A stretch of 64,000 nucleotides of DNA from Acetobacteraceae bacterium (GCA_947455205.1 CANGNF010000004.1:95224-159223); one strand, 5' to 3'. Positions 37,285 to 48,115 are shown, counted from the stretch's first letter. A program made the numbers and translations. The notes: generated from the sequence alone by a model not told the origin.

Positions 37285-37634
37285 GCCCGGTCCTCCGGAA
37301 TGTCGAGGCGCACGACGGCGCAGCAATTCGCCATCACGGTGGAACCGGTACCGGCCTCGTTCGGAATTTCCAGCCCGCCTTCCACCACCTTCACCGTGCC
37401 GGTGCCGTGCGGCAGAATGGCCAGCACCTGCGCGTGATCCACCTGGTCCGGCTTCGGCACGCCGATCAGCACTTCCACCTTCATGCTGTCCACATCCATG
37501 CCCAACGCGGAGGTGACGGTCAGCGTGTTGTGCCACAACGCATCGCGCAACGCGCGCACCGCGGCCTTGGTATAGTCGGTGCCGCGGATATCGGTGCCCA
37601 TGCCGATCTCCAGCACCATGCGCTTCAGCGCCAT
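37281..37634 (-). CDS. Lin0512-family protein, copy 1
   Basis: The 117-residue paralogue of the following gene begins MALKRMVLEIGMGTDIRGTD and has YTKAAVRALRDALWHNTL and VEVLIGVPKPDQVD. Function is unknown in the family. It begins 4 nt after the stop codon of the family-5 binding protein gene, so all three form one transcription unit. A role next to solute uptake is inference from position only. Confidence 0.85.
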   Translation of the reverse strand: MALKRMVLEIGMGTDIRGTDYTKAAVRALRDALWHNTLTVTSALGMDVDSMKVEVLIGVPKPDQVDHAQVLAILPHGTGTVKVVEGGLEIPNEAGTGSTVMANCCAVVRLDIPEDRA

Positions 37635-37638
37635 GCGC

Positions 37639-39210
37639 TCACCCCTTCTCCACGTTCCAGAACACGGGCACCGGCCCCTGCAATATGCCGCGCAGGTTGC
37701 GCCGCCAGGCCGAGGGCGGCAAGTACTGGCCCAGCGGCATGAACGGCACCACCTCGAAGGCGCGCGCCTGGATCTCGCGGTCCAGCCGGCGCATCTCGCC
37801 CTCGTCGGTGCTGTCGATCCAACGGTCGCGCATCGCTTCCAACTTCTCGTCGCCCGGCCAGCCGAACCAGGCGGCGCGGCCATTGGTGCGGATGCTGGTG
37901 GCAAACAGCGGGTCGCGGTATTCGGCCGCCGGCAAGCCCGAGGGAAACACGCTCCAGCCGCCCTTCTCCAGCGGCTCCATGCTGGTGCGGCGCTGCACCA
38001 CCGTGCCCCAGTCCATCGCCACGTCGTCGATGTTGAGGCCGACCTTGCGCCAGCTGTCCACCGCCACGCTGCACATGGCGTTGTAGCTGGTCTGGTCGGT
38101 CGGGTGCATCAGCACGATCTTCTCGCCGGCATAGCCCGCTTGGCGCAGCATGGCCTTCACCTCGTCCACGCTGTGCCGCTTCGTCACCGCCTCCATCCCG
38201 GCATCGCTGGCCGAGGGCGTGCCGGGCAGGAAGAAGCCGACCGGCGCGCGGAACAGGTTGCGATCCTCGCCCATCACCGCGGTCATGGTCAGCACCGGGT
38301 CCAGCGCCGCCAGCATGGCGCGGCGCACGCCGGCATTGGCGGTGGCGCCGTGCAGGCAGTTGGGCCGCATGACGCCGAAGGTGCCGTAGGTGTCGATGAC
38401 GCCGACCTCCACGCCGCGCGCGCGCCGCAGCAGCGCCAGCAAGTCCGGCAGCGGCTGGTCCAGCCAATCCACCTCGCCATTCACCAGCGCATTCACCGCG
38501 GTCGCCGCATCCGGCATGGTGCGCCATTCCACGCGGTCCACCTTCACCACATAGCCGCCGGCGGCATGGCTCACCGGCTCGCCGCGCGGGCTGTAGCGGT
38601 CGAACTTCGCGAATACCGCGCGGCTGCCGGGCACGTATTCATCCGCCACCCAGCGGAACGGGCCGCTGCCGATGATCTCCGTCACCTGCCGATGCGGGTC
38701 GGTCAGCGCCAGGCGCTCCGGCATGATCACCGGGCTGGGCTGCGTTTTGGCCAGCGCGTAGGGCAAGGACGCGAAGGGCTTGCTCAGGCGCCACACCAGC
38801 GTGCGGTCATCCGCGGCCTCCAGCGCATCCAGCCGCGCCGAGACGGTCTGGCCAACGGGGTCGCGCACCATCCAGCGCTTCAGCGAGGCAACGCAGTCCC
38901 GCGCCCGCACCGGCTCGCCGTCGTGGAAGCGCAGGCCCTCGCGCAGCCGCATGGTCCAGCGCTTGCCGTCCATGTCCACGCGATGCCCCTCCACCATCTG
39001 CGGGTGCGGGTTCAGCTTGTCGTCGCGGGCGTACAGCGTCTCGAACAGCAGATGCGCGGCGTTGCGGGTGACCACGGCGGTGGTCCAGACCGGGTCCAGG
39101 CTGGTCAGGTTGGCCTGGGGGACATGGATGATGACCTTGGCCTCGGCGGCGCGTACGGGCGACGCGAGCGCGAGGCCAGCCGAGGCAAGCAGCAGGTCGC
39201 GGCGGAGCAT
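37639..39210 (-). CDS. ABC transporter substrate-binding protein, family 5
   Basis: The 523-residue extracytoplasmic receptor is of the peptide/nickel/opine family. It has a leader MLRRDLLLASAGLALASPVRA, then NLTSLDPVWTT, LFETLYARDD, the TMRLREGLRFHDGEPVRA block and YNAMCSVAVDSWRKVG. No permease or ATPase of this transporter is adjacent; instead two Lin0512 genes follow directly. ATG 39210 is chosen because the signal peptide begins there; an in-frame ATG 54 nt earlier gives no leader. Confidence 0.88.
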   Translation of the reverse strand: MLRRDLLLASAGLALASPVRAAEAKVIIHVPQANLTSLDPVWTTAVVTRNAAHLLFETLYARDDKLNPHPQMVEGHRVDMDGKRWTMRLREGLRFHDGEPVRARDCVASLKRWMVRDPVGQTVSARLDALEAADDRTLVWRLSKPFASLPYALAKTQPSPVIMPERLALTDPHRQVTEIIGSGPFRWVADEYVPGSRAVFAKFDRYSPRGEPVSHAAGGYVVKVDRVEWRTMPDAATAVNALVNGEVDWLDQPLPDLLALLRRARGVEVGVIDTYGTFGVMRPNCLHGATANAGVRRAMLAALDPVLTMTAVMGEDRNLFRAPVGFFLPGTPSASDAGMEAVTKRHSVDEVKAMLRQAGYAGEKIVLMHPTDQTSYNAMCSVAVDSWRKVGLNIDDVAMDWGTVVQRRTSMEPLEKGGWSVFPSGLPAAEYRDPLFATSIRTNGRAAWFGWPGDEKLEAMRDRWIDSTDEGEMRRLDREIQARAFEVVPFMPLGQYLPPSAWRRNLRGILQGPVPVFWNVEKG

Positions 39211-39239
39211 GGGCGTTCTCCCGAGGTTTTCGGGCAGTC

Positions 39240-42200
39240 TTATCCTTCGCGCGGCGGCCCGCAACGCTGATCGCTCGGCGTCCCGCGACGCCGTTCACCC
39301 AACGCCGCCAGCGTGGCCTGCGCCGCCGGCGTGGCCAGCAGCGCGGCCACCGGCAGCGGCAGGCGGCGGCGCCAGTTCGGCCGCTCCCGGTCGGTGCCCG
39401 GCAGGTTCACCGCCGCGGTCTCACCGGCCAGGTCCTCGGCCTGCACCAGCAGCAGCGCGCTGGGCGCGGCGGCGGCGAAGGCGTGCACCGCGGCGATGAA
39501 GCCGGGCGGTGGCGGCTGGCCAACCTCCGGCGTCGGCACCTCGATGCCCGCCTCGCGTAGCGCCGCCAGCAGCGCTTCACGTTCGCGCGCGCGGGCGGCG
39601 CAGGCTGCCGCGGTATCGTCCAGCAGGCCCAGCACGGTGCGCTCCTGAATGTCGGCGCCCAGCCACCAGCCGGCCAGCGTCGGCAGGTCGTGCGTCGCCA
39701 CGCAGGCGGCGGCGCGCGCGGGATATTCGGCCGGCGGGATGAAACCCTCGCCCCGCCGCTCGAACCACAGCACGCGGTAGGACAGCACCTCCTGCGCGGC
39801 GAGTTCCTCGCGGAAGCCGGGCGGCACGGTGCCCAGGTCCTCGCCCACCACCTCGCAGCGCGCCCGCTGGCTGGCCAGCGCCAACTGCCCCAGCAGATGC
39901 CGCCGCGAATAGGCCAGGTAGGCGCCAGCCGCACCAGGCGCGCCCTCCGGCACCACGAAGAGGCGGGTCAGCGCCATCACATGGTCGATCCGCAGCGCCG
40001 CCGCGTGCCGCATGTTCGCGCGCAGCAGCCGCGCGAAACTGCCGATAACCGCGCGCGGATGCGCCGGCGGCAGGCCCCAGACCTGGCCCTGCGGGGCGAA
40101 CTGGTCAGGCGGCGCGCCGATGGAAAAGCCCTGCAGATGGCTGCCCTGCTCGGCCCAGACCTCGGCACCATCGGGCGCCGCGCCCACCGCCAGGTCGCGG
40201 TACAGCCCGGCCCCTGCCCGCGCCGCGGCGCCGATTTGCCGGTCCGCCAGCCATTGCACGAAGGCGTGGAAGCCGACCTCCCGCGCATGCGCCGCGGCAA
40301 AGGCCGCGACGCCGGCCGCGCCACCATGCCGCAACGCCGCCGGCCAGCTGCGCGCATCCGTGCTGCCACGCTGTTCCGCAATGGCGGTGAAGGCGCAGAA
40401 CCCGTCCAGCGCCGCACCCTGTTCCGCGCGAAATGCCGCGAAGTCACCCCACAGCGGATGCGCCGGCGAAAACCCGTCCCACGCCGCCTGCAGTACCGGC
40501 CGCTTGGCGCGCCACACCGCCGTGTAGTCCACGCTGTCGCGCTGGCGCAGCGCGGTGCAGTCCGGCAGCTGAACCGCGAACGGCAGCGCGGCGACATCGA
40601 TCAGCACCGGCTCCAGGAAGCGCCGGTCGCTGGGCTGGTACGGGCTGGCACGCTCGCGGTCCAACGGCGAAAGCGCGTGCGGCGGGCTGAACCCGAGCAG
40701 CGCCGCGCCCTCGGCAGCGGCCGCACGCGCGAGCAGCGCGACGGCGGTGTAGTCGCCGATGCCCTGGTCTTCCGCGCGCCGCAGCCCGTAGATCTGCGCG
40801 GCAATGCCGAAGCGCCGCTGCGTGCCGTCGGTGAAGCAGGCGGGCGGCACCACCGCCAGCGCGCAGGCCACATCCTCCAGCCACAGCACATGGTTGCCCG
40901 GCGGCTGCGCCGGCAGCGCGACATGCCGCTGCGCGCCACGCCACGCGCCTTCCTCGGCGCCGATGATGAAGCGCTGCTCGCTGCCATCCTCTCGCCGCAG
41001 CAGCAGCGCCACGCGGCCGGCGCGCGCCAGCGGCAGCGCGAAGCCCTGGCCCTGCGGCACCGTCAACTGCACCGGCAGCGCGCGTGGCGCGGCCAGCAAC
41101 GCCAGGCTTTCGCGTGCCTGCGCCTGACAGGCGGCCGGCAGGTCCAGCGCGTGCAGCAGCGCCTGCAGGGTATCGCGCGGCACCTGGGTCTCGTGGCCCG
41201 CAAGGTCGTGCCACTGCGGCGCGATGCCGGCGGCCGTGGCCAGCGCGCGCAACGTCGCGTCGTCGGTAGCGGGCGCGGTATCGGGAAGCGGCGCTTCCTC
41301 CAGCAGCAGCACGCAGCGCGGCGCCAGCGCTTCCGTCCCGCGCACCGCGCCGTCGCGCAGCGGGCTGGCGCTGTCGGCCAGCAGGCGCCAGGCATGGCCT
41401 TCGCGCGGCGGCGACAGGTGCAGCGTCGCGGCGTCGGCGGCGCCATGCACCACCACCAGCAGCCGCGCATCACCCTCGTGCAGCAGCATCGCCAGGCTGC
41501 GGCTGCCGTGCCAATCCCGCAGCGCGCTGCCGTCCAGCGCCAGCCAGGTCACCTCCTGCGCGGTCAGCGCCTGGCCGCCATGCAGCGCCGGGTGGCGCAG
41601 CCGCGCCCGCACCAGCCGCGCGGTAAAGTCGCTCAGCGCCGTGTCCATGCCCGCCCAGTCGAACCAGGACAGCGCGTTGTCCTGCGCATAGGCGTTGTTG
41701 TTGCCGTGCTGCGTGCGGCCGGCCTCGTCGCCCATGTTGAGCATGGGTGTGCCGCGCGCCAGCAGCAGCGTGGCCAGCAGCGCGCGCACATCCGCGGCGC
41801 GACGCGCGTTGATGCCGGCGGCCTCGGTCGCGCCCTCGGCGCCGTTGTTCCAGCTGTGGTTCTCACCGCTGCCGTCGCGGCCTTCCTCGCCATTCGCCCA
41901 GTTGTGCCGCCCGGCGTAGCTGACCAGGTCGCGCAGCGTGAAGCCGTCATGCGCCGCCACGTAGTTCACGCTGTCGGCCACGCCGCGCGCAGCGCCGAAC
42001 ACATCGGCCGAGCCCGCCAGCCGAGTGGCCAGCGCGCCCAGCATGGCATCATCGCCGCGCCAGAACCGGCGGACATCGTCGCGGAAGCGGTCGTTCCATT
42101 CGCCCCAGCCCGGCGCAAACCGCCCCAGCTGGTAGCCGCCCGGCCCAATATCCCAGGGCTCGGCGATGATGATGCGGTCGCGCAGCACGGGGTCCTGCCG

Positions 42201-43229
42201 CATCGCGGAGAGCAGCGGCGCCTGCGGGTCGAAGCCGTCGTCGCGGCGGCCCAGCGTGGTCGCCAGGTCCAGCCGAAAGCCGTCCACGCCGGCCTGCGTC
42301 GCCCAGTGCCGCAGCGCGTCCATCGCCAGGCGCAGCGGCCAGGGGCGGTCCAGCGCCAGCGTGTTGCCGGTGCCGGCGTCGTTGGAGTAGCGCCCGTCCG
42401 GCAGCATCCGGTGGAAGGCCGCGTTGGCCAGGCCGCGCAGCGACAGCGTCGGGCCGTGCTCGTCGCTCTCGCCGGTGTGGTTGAACACCACGTCCAGGAT
42501 CACGCCGATGCCGGCCGCGCGCAGCGCATCGACCGCCGCACGCACCTCCGCCATGCCGCCGGGCGCCAGCCTTGGGCAGGGCGCCAGCAGCGCGACGGGG
42601 TTGTAGTTCCAGTAGTTGGTCAGGCCGAGCGCCGGCAGGTGCCGCTCATCCACGCCGGCGGCAACCGGCAGCAACTCCACATGCGTCACGCCCAGCGACT
42701 GCAGATGCGCGATGGCGGCCGGATGCGCCAGGCCGGCGAAGGTGCCGCGCAGCGTCTCCGGCACCTCCGGGTGCAGCATGGTGAAGCCGCGCACATGCAT
42801 CTCGTAGATCACGCGCGGTCCGGGGCGCGGCGGCGGCGCAGGCTGCGCCAAGGCCTCGCACACCACGCCCTTGGGCATGTGCTGCGCGCTGTCCTCGTCA
42901 TTGTCCCACAACGCCCCGTGCAGCCGGAACGGCCGGTCCGTCGCCCGCGCCCAGGGGTCCAGCAGCAGCTTCCGCGGGTTGAAGCGATGCACCTGGTCGC
43001 GCGGCCCTTCCGCGCGCAGGCCGTAGCGCGCGCCCACCGCCACGCCGGGGATGAAGCCGTGCCAGACATCGCCGCTGCGCGCGGTAAGAGGCGCGCGTTG
43101 CAGCTCCACCGTGCCGGTGGCGTCGAACAGGCAGAACCACAGCGCCGTCGCATCCGGCGCCACCACCGCGACATTGACGCCCTCGCCCCAGGGCGTCACG
43201 CCAAGTGGCTCGGGCAGCCCTTCAGGCAC
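39240..43229 (-). CDS. glgX-malQ: GlgX-MalQ fusion: glycogen debranching enzyme plus 4-alpha-glucanotransferase
   Basis: A single 1329-residue frame joins two GH enzymes. Residues 1 to about 645 are GlgX (isoamylase-type, GH13), with nucleophile D321 (DGFRLDLAT) and acid E357 (IIAEPWD). From about 650 to the end is MalQ (amylomaltase, GH77) with D1082 (LRIDHVMAL), E1130 (VVGEDLGTVP) and D1181 (THDLPTLAGW). The join near DTAPATDD shows no stop or frameshift. GTG 43229 is preferred; it overlaps glgA by 8 nt and gives the usual GlgX N-terminus. It would debranch glycogen and recycle the resulting maltodextrins. Confidence 0.9.
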   Translation of the reverse strand: MPEGLPEPLGVTPWGEGVNVAVVAPDATALWFCLFDATGTVELQRAPLTARSGDVWHGFIPGVAVGARYGLRAEGPRDQVHRFNPRKLLLDPWARATDRPFRLHGALWDNDEDSAQHMPKGVVCEALAQPAPPPRPGPRVIYEMHVRGFTMLHPEVPETLRGTFAGLAHPAAIAHLQSLGVTHVELLPVAAGVDERHLPALGLTNYWNYNPVALLAPCPRLAPGGMAEVRAAVDALRAAGIGVILDVVFNHTGESDEHGPTLSLRGLANAAFHRMLPDGRYSNDAGTGNTLALDRPWPLRLAMDALRHWATQAGVDGFRLDLATTLGRRDDGFDPQAPLLSAMRQDPVLRDRIIIAEPWDIGPGGYQLGRFAPGWGEWNDRFRDDVRRFWRGDDAMLGALATRLAGSADVFGAARGVADSVNYVAAHDGFTLRDLVSYAGRHNWANGEEGRDGSGENHSWNNGAEGATEAAGINARRAADVRALLATLLLARGTPMLNMGDEAGRTQHGNNNAYAQDNALSWFDWAGMDTALSDFTARLVRARLRHPALHGGQALTAQEVTWLALDGSALRDWHGSRSLAMLLHEGDARLLVVVHGAADAATLHLSPPREGHAWRLLADSASPLRDGAVRGTEALAPRCVLLLEEAPLPDTAPATDDATLRALATAAGIAPQWHDLAGHETQVPRDTLQALLHALDLPAACQAQARESLALLAAPRALPVQLTVPQGQGFALPLARAGRVALLLRREDGSEQRFIIGAEEGAWRGAQRHVALPAQPPGNHVLWLEDVACALAVVPPACFTDGTQRRFGIAAQIYGLRRAEDQGIGDYTAVALLARAAAAEGAALLGFSPPHALSPLDRERASPYQPSDRRFLEPVLIDVAALPFAVQLPDCTALRQRDSVDYTAVWRAKRPVLQAAWDGFSPAHPLWGDFAAFRAEQGAALDGFCAFTAIAEQRGSTDARSWPAALRHGGAAGVAAFAAAHAREVGFHAFVQWLADRQIGAAARAGAGLYRDLAVGAAPDGAEVWAEQGSHLQGFSIGAPPDQFAPQGQVWGLPPAHPRAVIGSFARLLRANMRHAAALRIDHVMALTRLFVVPEGAPGAAGAYLAYSRRHLLGQLALASQRARCEVVGEDLGTVPPGFREELAAQEVLSYRVLWFERRGEGFIPPAEYPARAAACVATHDLPTLAGWWLGADIQERTVLGLLDDTAAACAARAREREALLAALREAGIEVPTPEVGQPPPPGFIAAVHAFAAAAPSALLLVQAEDLAGETAAVNLPGTDRERPNWRRRLPLPVAALLATPAAQATLAALGERRRGTPSDQRCGPPREG

Positions 43230-44658
43230 CGGCGATCCCGTGGAACAGCGCGGCGTAGCGCGCGGCCGAGCGATGCCAGGACACATCCGCCCGCATGGCG
43301 TTGTCGCGCAGCCGCGCCCACGCCGGCGCGTCGCGGTACAGCGCCACCATGCGCTGGATCGCGGCGCCCAGCATCGCCACGTTCACCGGCGCGAACTGCA
43401 CGCCCGTCGCGGTGCCCGCCGCCACCGCCGCCTCGTTGGCGTCGATCACGGTATCCGCCAGCCCGCCCACCCGCGCCACCAGCGGCGGCGCGCCGTAGCG
43501 CAGCGCGCAGAGCTGCGCCAGGCCGCAGGGCTCGAAGCGCGAGGGCACCAGCACGCTGTCGGCGCCGCCATAGATCAGCCGCGCCAGCCCCTCATCGAAG
43601 CCGATGACGGTACCGATGCGGCCGCGATTGGCCGCCGCCGCGCCCAGGCAGCGTTCCTGCAACTGCGCGTCGCCGGTGCCCAGCACCACCAGCTGCGCGC
43701 CGCTGCCCAGCAGCCAGGGCAGCGCTTCCAAAATCAGGTCCACGCCCTTCTGCCAGGCCAGCCGGCCGACGAAGCCGAACAGCGGCGCATCCGCCCGCTC
43801 CTCCAGCCCGAAGCGGCGTTGCAGCGCGGCCTTGTTGGCGGCACGCGGCGCGGTGTCATCGGCGCTGAAGCACGCGGCCAGGTGGTTGTCGGTGGCCGGG
43901 TTCCATTCCAGCTCGTCAATGCCGTTCAGGATGCCGCTGACATCGCCGCCGCGCCCGCGCAGCAAGCCGTCCAGCCCCATGCCGCCCTCGGCCGTGCGGA
44001 TTTCCGTCGCATAGGTCGGCGACACCGTGGTGATGCGGTCGGCGAACCACAGCCCCGCCTTCAGCAGGCCGACATCACCATGGTATTCCAGCCCGGCCAG
44101 GGAGAAGGCCTCCGCCGGCAGCCCCAGCAGCGGGAACAGCCAGGCCGGGAACTGCCCCTGGAAGGCCAGGTTGTGGATGGTGAAGACCAGCGGCACATGC
44201 GGCCCGGCGCCGAAGCGCAGATAGGCGCCGGTCAGCCCGGCCTGCCAGTCATGCGCGTGCACGGCGTCGAACGCCTCGCCCAGCGCGCCACGCGCCACCA
44301 TGGCGGCGGCGGCGGCCAGCGCCGCGAAGCGCGTGCCGTTGTCCTCCCACTCGCGCCCACCTGGTGCCAGATACGGGTTGCCAGGCCTGGCAAACAGGTG
44401 CGGCGCGTCCAGCACCACCAGGTCCAGCTGCGCGGCGTGGCAGCGCAGCAGCCGCGCCTCGCCGCCGAAGAAGCCGGGCAGCGCATGCGTCGCCGTCGCC
44501 TCGCCCAGCGCCTGCATCACCGCGGGGTAGCCCGGCAGCAGCGTGGTCACGGCAACGCCGGCGCCCGCCAGCGCCGCCGGCAGCGCGCCGACCACATCCG
44601 CCAGCCCGCCGGTCTTCACCAGCGGGAAGCATTCCGACGCAACCTGCAGGACGCGCAT
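43222..44658 (-). CDS. glgA: glycogen synthase
   Basis: The 478-residue GT5 enzyme extends alpha-1,4-glucan from ADP-glucose. KTGGLADVVG at residues 15-24 is the ADP-glucose-binding loop, and the C-terminal lobe carries VPSRFEPCGLAQLCALRYG. ATG 44658 shares one base with the glgC stop codon. Length and both lobes are normal. It is the fourth gene of the glycogen operon. Confidence 0.94.
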   Translation of the reverse strand: MRVLQVASECFPLVKTGGLADVVGALPAALAGAGVAVTTLLPGYPAVMQALGEATATHALPGFFGGEARLLRCHAAQLDLVVLDAPHLFARPGNPYLAPGGREWEDNGTRFAALAAAAAMVARGALGEAFDAVHAHDWQAGLTGAYLRFGAGPHVPLVFTIHNLAFQGQFPAWLFPLLGLPAEAFSLAGLEYHGDVGLLKAGLWFADRITTVSPTYATEIRTAEGGMGLDGLLRGRGGDVSGILNGIDELEWNPATDNHLAACFSADDTAPRAANKAALQRRFGLEERADAPLFGFVGRLAWQKGVDLILEALPWLLGSGAQLVVLGTGDAQLQERCLGAAAANRGRIGTVIGFDEGLARLIYGGADSVLVPSRFEPCGLAQLCALRYGAPPLVARVGGLADTVIDANEAAVAAGTATGVQFAPVNVAMLGAAIQRMVALYRDAPAWARLRDNAMRADVSWHRSAARYAALFHGIAGA

Positions 44659-45926
44659 CAGCCCAGCTTGTCCAGCATCGGCTGGGTGATCAGGCAGATG
44701 CCCTTGTCGGTGCGGCGGAAACGCTGGGCGTCCAGCACCGGGTCCTCGCCCACCACCATTCCGGCGGGGATCTGCACGCCACGGTCCACCACCACGTTCT
44801 TCAAGCGCGCCGCGCGCCCCACCGTCACCTGCGGCAGCAGCACCGCGCCTTCCACGCTGGAAAAGCTATTCAGCCGCACATTGGTGAACAGCAGGCTGCG
44901 CCGCGCCCTGGCGCCGGAGACGATGCAGCCGCCGGAGACCAGCGAGGCGATCGCCTCGCCACGCCGGCCGTCCAGGTCATGCACGAACTTGGCCGGCGGG
45001 GTGATCTCCGCATAGCTCCAGATCGGCCAGTCGCGGTCGTACAGGTCCAGGCCCGGCACCACGTCGGTCAGGTCGATATTGGCTTCCCAATACGCATCCA
45101 CGGTGCCGACATCGCGCCAGTACGGCGCTTCCTCGGCGGTGGAGCGCACGCAGCTGCGCTCGAACCGATGCGCCACCGCGCGGCCCTTGGCCACGATGTG
45201 CGGGATGATGTCCTTGCCGAAGTCGTGGCTGGAGGTGGCGTCCGCCGCATCGCGCTTCAGCTGCTCGATCAGGTAGGTCGTCTCGAAGACGTAGATGCCC
45301 ATGCTGGCCAGCGCCAGTTCCGGCCGGCCAGGGATCGCCGGCGGGTCGGCCGGCTTCTCGACGAAATCCACGATCAGCCCGTCGCCGTTGACGCGCATGA
45401 CGCCGAAGCCGGTGGCTTCCTCGCGCGGGACCGCCATGCAGCACACCGTCACGTCGGCGCCTTCGTCCACGTGCTGCGCCAGCATCTTCTCGTAGTCCAT
45501 CTTGTACACGTGGTCGCCGGCCAGCAGCACGATGTGCCGGGGCGCCAGGTCCTCGATGATGTCGATGTTCTGGTGCACCGCATCCGCCGTGCCCATGTAC
45601 CAGTTGTGCTCGGAAACACGCTGGCTAGCGGGCAGGATGTCGAAGCTCTCGTTGCGTTCCGGGCGCAGGAAGTTCCAGCCCCGCTGCATGTGGCGGATCA
45701 GGCTGTGCGCCTTGTACTGCGTGGCCACGGCAATGCGGCGGATGCCGCTGTTCATGGCGTTGGACAGGGCAAAGTCGATGATGCGCGACTTGCCGCCGAA
45801 CATCACCGCCGGCTTGGCGCGCCGGTCGGTCAGCTCCATCAGCCGGCTGCCACGCCCGCCCGCCAGCACGAAGGCCATGGCGGTACGCGCCAGCGGTGCC
45901 GGCGCGGTGTCTCGAGAAGCCTTCAT
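44658..45926 (-). CDS. glgC: glucose-1-phosphate adenylyltransferase
   Basis: The 422-residue enzyme makes ADP-glucose from glucose-1-phosphate and ATP, the committed step of glycogen synthesis. It has [20 protein letters not shown] with the nucleotide loop, then [15 protein letters not shown] and the left-handed beta-helix C-domain with the hexapeptide-like run near [23 protein letters not shown] precedes ATG 45926, which also overlaps the glgB stop codon (ATGA). It is usually allosterically controlled by glycolytic intermediates; that is family knowledge. Confidence 0.94.
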   Translation of the reverse strand: MKASRDTAPAPLARTAMAFVLAGGRGSRLMELTDRRAKPAVMFGGKSRIIDFALSNAMNSGIRRIAVATQYKAHSLIRHMQRGWNFLRPERNESFDILPASQRVSEHNWYMGTADAVHQNIDIIEDLAPRHIVLLAGDHVYKMDYEKMLAQHVDEGADVTVCCMAVPREEATGFGVMRVNGDGLIVDFVEKPADPPAIPGRPELALASMGIYVFETTYLIEQLKRDAADATSSHDFGKDIIPHIVAKGRAVAHRFERSCVRSTAEEAPYWRDVGTVDAYWEANIDLTDVVPGLDLYDRDWPIWSYAEITPPAKFVHDLDGRRGEAIASLVSGGCIVSGARARRSLLFTNVRLNSFSSVEGAVLLPQVTVGRAARLKNVVVDRGVQIPAGMVVGEDPVLDAQRFRRTDKGICLITQPMLDKLG

Positions 45927-48112
45927 GCTGTCGTCCCCCTGGCGTCAGCTTGGCCAATCCCGGCCTGCCGCACCAGATACAAGGTGGCGAGGGGCGGCAC
46001 GGTGACGCGCGCCGAGGCCGGCTGGCCCTGCGCCGGCACCGGCTCGGCGACGACGCCGCCGAGATTGCCCAGGTTGCTACCGCCGTAGCAGGCGGCGTCG
46101 GTGTTCAATGCCTCGGTCCAGCGGCCGGCGAAGGGCAGGCCCACCAGCACATCGTGCCGCGGCACGGGCGTGAAGTTGCACAGCACCGCCACCGGCGGGC
46201 CATCCGCGCCGTCCAGCCGCAGCCAGCTGAACAGGCTGCGCTCCGCATCATCGGCATCCAGCCAGCGGAAGCCATCGGGCGTGCAGTCCAGACGGTGCAG
46301 CGCCGGCACCTCGCGGTGCAACCGGTTCAGGTCGCGCACCAGCTGCTGCATGCCCTGGTGCGGCGGATGCGCCAGCAGCCACCAGTCCAGCTCGCGCTCC
46401 TCGGTCCATTCCCGCCAGGGCGCAAATTCCTGCCCCATGAACAGCAGCTTCTTGCCGGGGTGGCCCCACATGAAGCCGTAATAGGCGCGCAGCGTGGCGA
46501 AGCGCTGCCAGTCGTCGCCGCGGATGCGCCCCAGCAGCGTGCCCTTGCCGTGCACCACCTCGTCATGGCTCAGCGGCAGGATGAAGTCCTCGCTGAAGGC
46601 ATAAATCAGGCCGAAATTCATCAGCCGGTGGTGCCATTTGCGGAACAGCGGGTCCATTTCCAGGTAGCACAGGGTGTCGTTCATCCACCCCATGTTCCAC
46701 TTGAAGCCGAAGCCCAGGCCGCCCCGGTCGCGCGTCACCTCGGGGAAGTCCGTCGCCTCCTCCGCCACCATCAGCGCGCCCGGCGCTTCCGCCGCCACCA
46801 GCGCATTCACCTGCCGCAGGAAGCCGATGGCGTCGTGGTTCTCGGTGCTGCCATCCGGGTTGGGCGTCCACTCATCCGGGCCGCGCGCGTGGTCAAGCTG
46901 CACCATGGCGGAAACCGCATCCACGCGCAGGCCGTCGGCGTGGTAGCGCCGCAGCCAGAACAGCGCATTCGCCGCCAGGAAGGCCGCGACCTCGCGCCGG
47001 CCGTAGTCGAAGATCGCGGTCTGCCAGGTTGCGTGGTAGCCGCGCTTCGGGTCCGGGTGCTCATACAGCGTGGCACCGTCGAACCGCGCCAGCCCATGCG
47101 CGTCGCGCGGAAAATGCGCGGGCACCCAGTCCAGGATCACGCCGATGCCGGCCTGGTGCGCGGCATCGACCAGCCGCATCAGCCCTTCGGGTTCACCCAT
47201 GCGGGCGGTGACGGCATGCAGCCCCACCGGCTGGTAGCCCCATGACGCATCCAGCGGATGCTCCATCACCGGCATCAGCTCGATATGGGTGAAGCCGAGG
47301 TCCACCACATAGGGGATCAGCGCCGCCGCCAGCTCGTCCCAGCTGTAGCAGCGGCCGTCCGGGTGGCAGCGCCAACTGGGCGCATGCACCTCGTAGATCG
47401 CCATCGGTCGCGCGCGCGCCGGCGTGGCGGCCCGCGCCGCCATCCAGGCGGCGTCGCCCCACTCATGCGTGGGCGCGGCGACAACGCTGGCATTGGCCGG
47501 GCGCAGCTCGGCGGCGAAGCCGTAGGGGTCGGCCTTCAGCGGCTGCACCAGGCCATCGGCGCCCAGGATCTCGTACTTGTAGGCATCGCCCAGCCCCAGC
47601 CCGGGCAGGAATATCTCCCACAGCCCGCTGTCCACGCGCTTGCGCATGCAGTGCCGCCGGCCGTCCCAGGCGTTGAAGCCACCGACGACGGAAACGCGCC
47701 GCGCATTCGGCGCCCAGAGCGCGAAGCGCACGCCGGCCACGCCCTCATGCGTCAGGGGGTGCGCGCCCAGCCGCTCCGGCAGCAGCGCATGCGTGCCTTC
47801 CACCAGCAGATGGTCGTCCAGCGGCCCCAGCGTGGGGCCGAAGCGATACGGGTCCTCCAGCGTCCAGGCCACGGCGCCGCGCGTGGCGTGCAGCGCATAG
47901 GGGCCGGGCGGGATCAGCCCCTCGAAGAAGCCCTCGGCGTCGCGCCGCTCCAGCGCCGTGGTGCCGGCATGCAGCGTCTCCGCCCCGGGCACCAAAGCGC
48001 GCAGCACGCGCTGGCCGCCGACCTCATGCGGGCCGAGCACGGCGAAGGGGTCGCCATGGCGCGCGCCGAGGATCGCGGCAACGGTCTCGTCGTCAGCGCG
48101 CCATCCGGGCAT
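45923..48112 (-). CDS. glgB: 1,4-alpha-glucan branching enzyme
   Basis: The 729-residue GH13 enzyme introduces alpha-1,6 branches. An N-terminal CBM48 region ([20 protein letters not shown]) is followed by the catalytic barrel with [12 protein letters not shown] (nucleophile Asp) and [13 protein letters not shown] (acid Glu). [13 protein letters not shown] is the third conserved region. The C-domain is complete. It starts 3 nt after the glgP stop codon. Confidence 0.94.
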   Translation of the reverse strand: MPGWRADDETVAAILGARHGDPFAVLGPHEVGGQRVLRALVPGAETLHAGTTALERRDAEGFFEGLIPPGPYALHATRGAVAWTLEDPYRFGPTLGPLDDHLLVEGTHALLPERLGAHPLTHEGVAGVRFALWAPNARRVSVVGGFNAWDGRRHCMRKRVDSGLWEIFLPGLGLGDAYKYEILGADGLVQPLKADPYGFAAELRPANASVVAAPTHEWGDAAWMAARAATPARARPMAIYEVHAPSWRCHPDGRCYSWDELAAALIPYVVDLGFTHIELMPVMEHPLDASWGYQPVGLHAVTARMGEPEGLMRLVDAAHQAGIGVILDWVPAHFPRDAHGLARFDGATLYEHPDPKRGYHATWQTAIFDYGRREVAAFLAANALFWLRRYHADGLRVDAVSAMVQLDHARGPDEWTPNPDGSTENHDAIGFLRQVNALVAAEAPGALMVAEEATDFPEVTRDRGGLGFGFKWNMGWMNDTLCYLEMDPLFRKWHHRLMNFGLIYAFSEDFILPLSHDEVVHGKGTLLGRIRGDDWQRFATLRAYYGFMWGHPGKKLLFMGQEFAPWREWTEERELDWWLLAHPPHQGMQQLVRDLNRLHREVPALHRLDCTPDGFRWLDADDAERSLFSWLRLDGADGPPVAVLCNFTPVPRHDVLVGLPFAGRWTEALNTDAACYGGSNLGNLGGVVAEPVPAQGQPASARVTVPPLATLYLVRQAGIGQADARGTTA

Positions 48113-48115
48113 GCC

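Noticed and set aside
39690..43607. A 1305-codon open frame on the plus strand
   Set aside because: It is antisense to the GlgX-MalQ fusion and the end of glgA, where both catalytic triads are on the minus strand.
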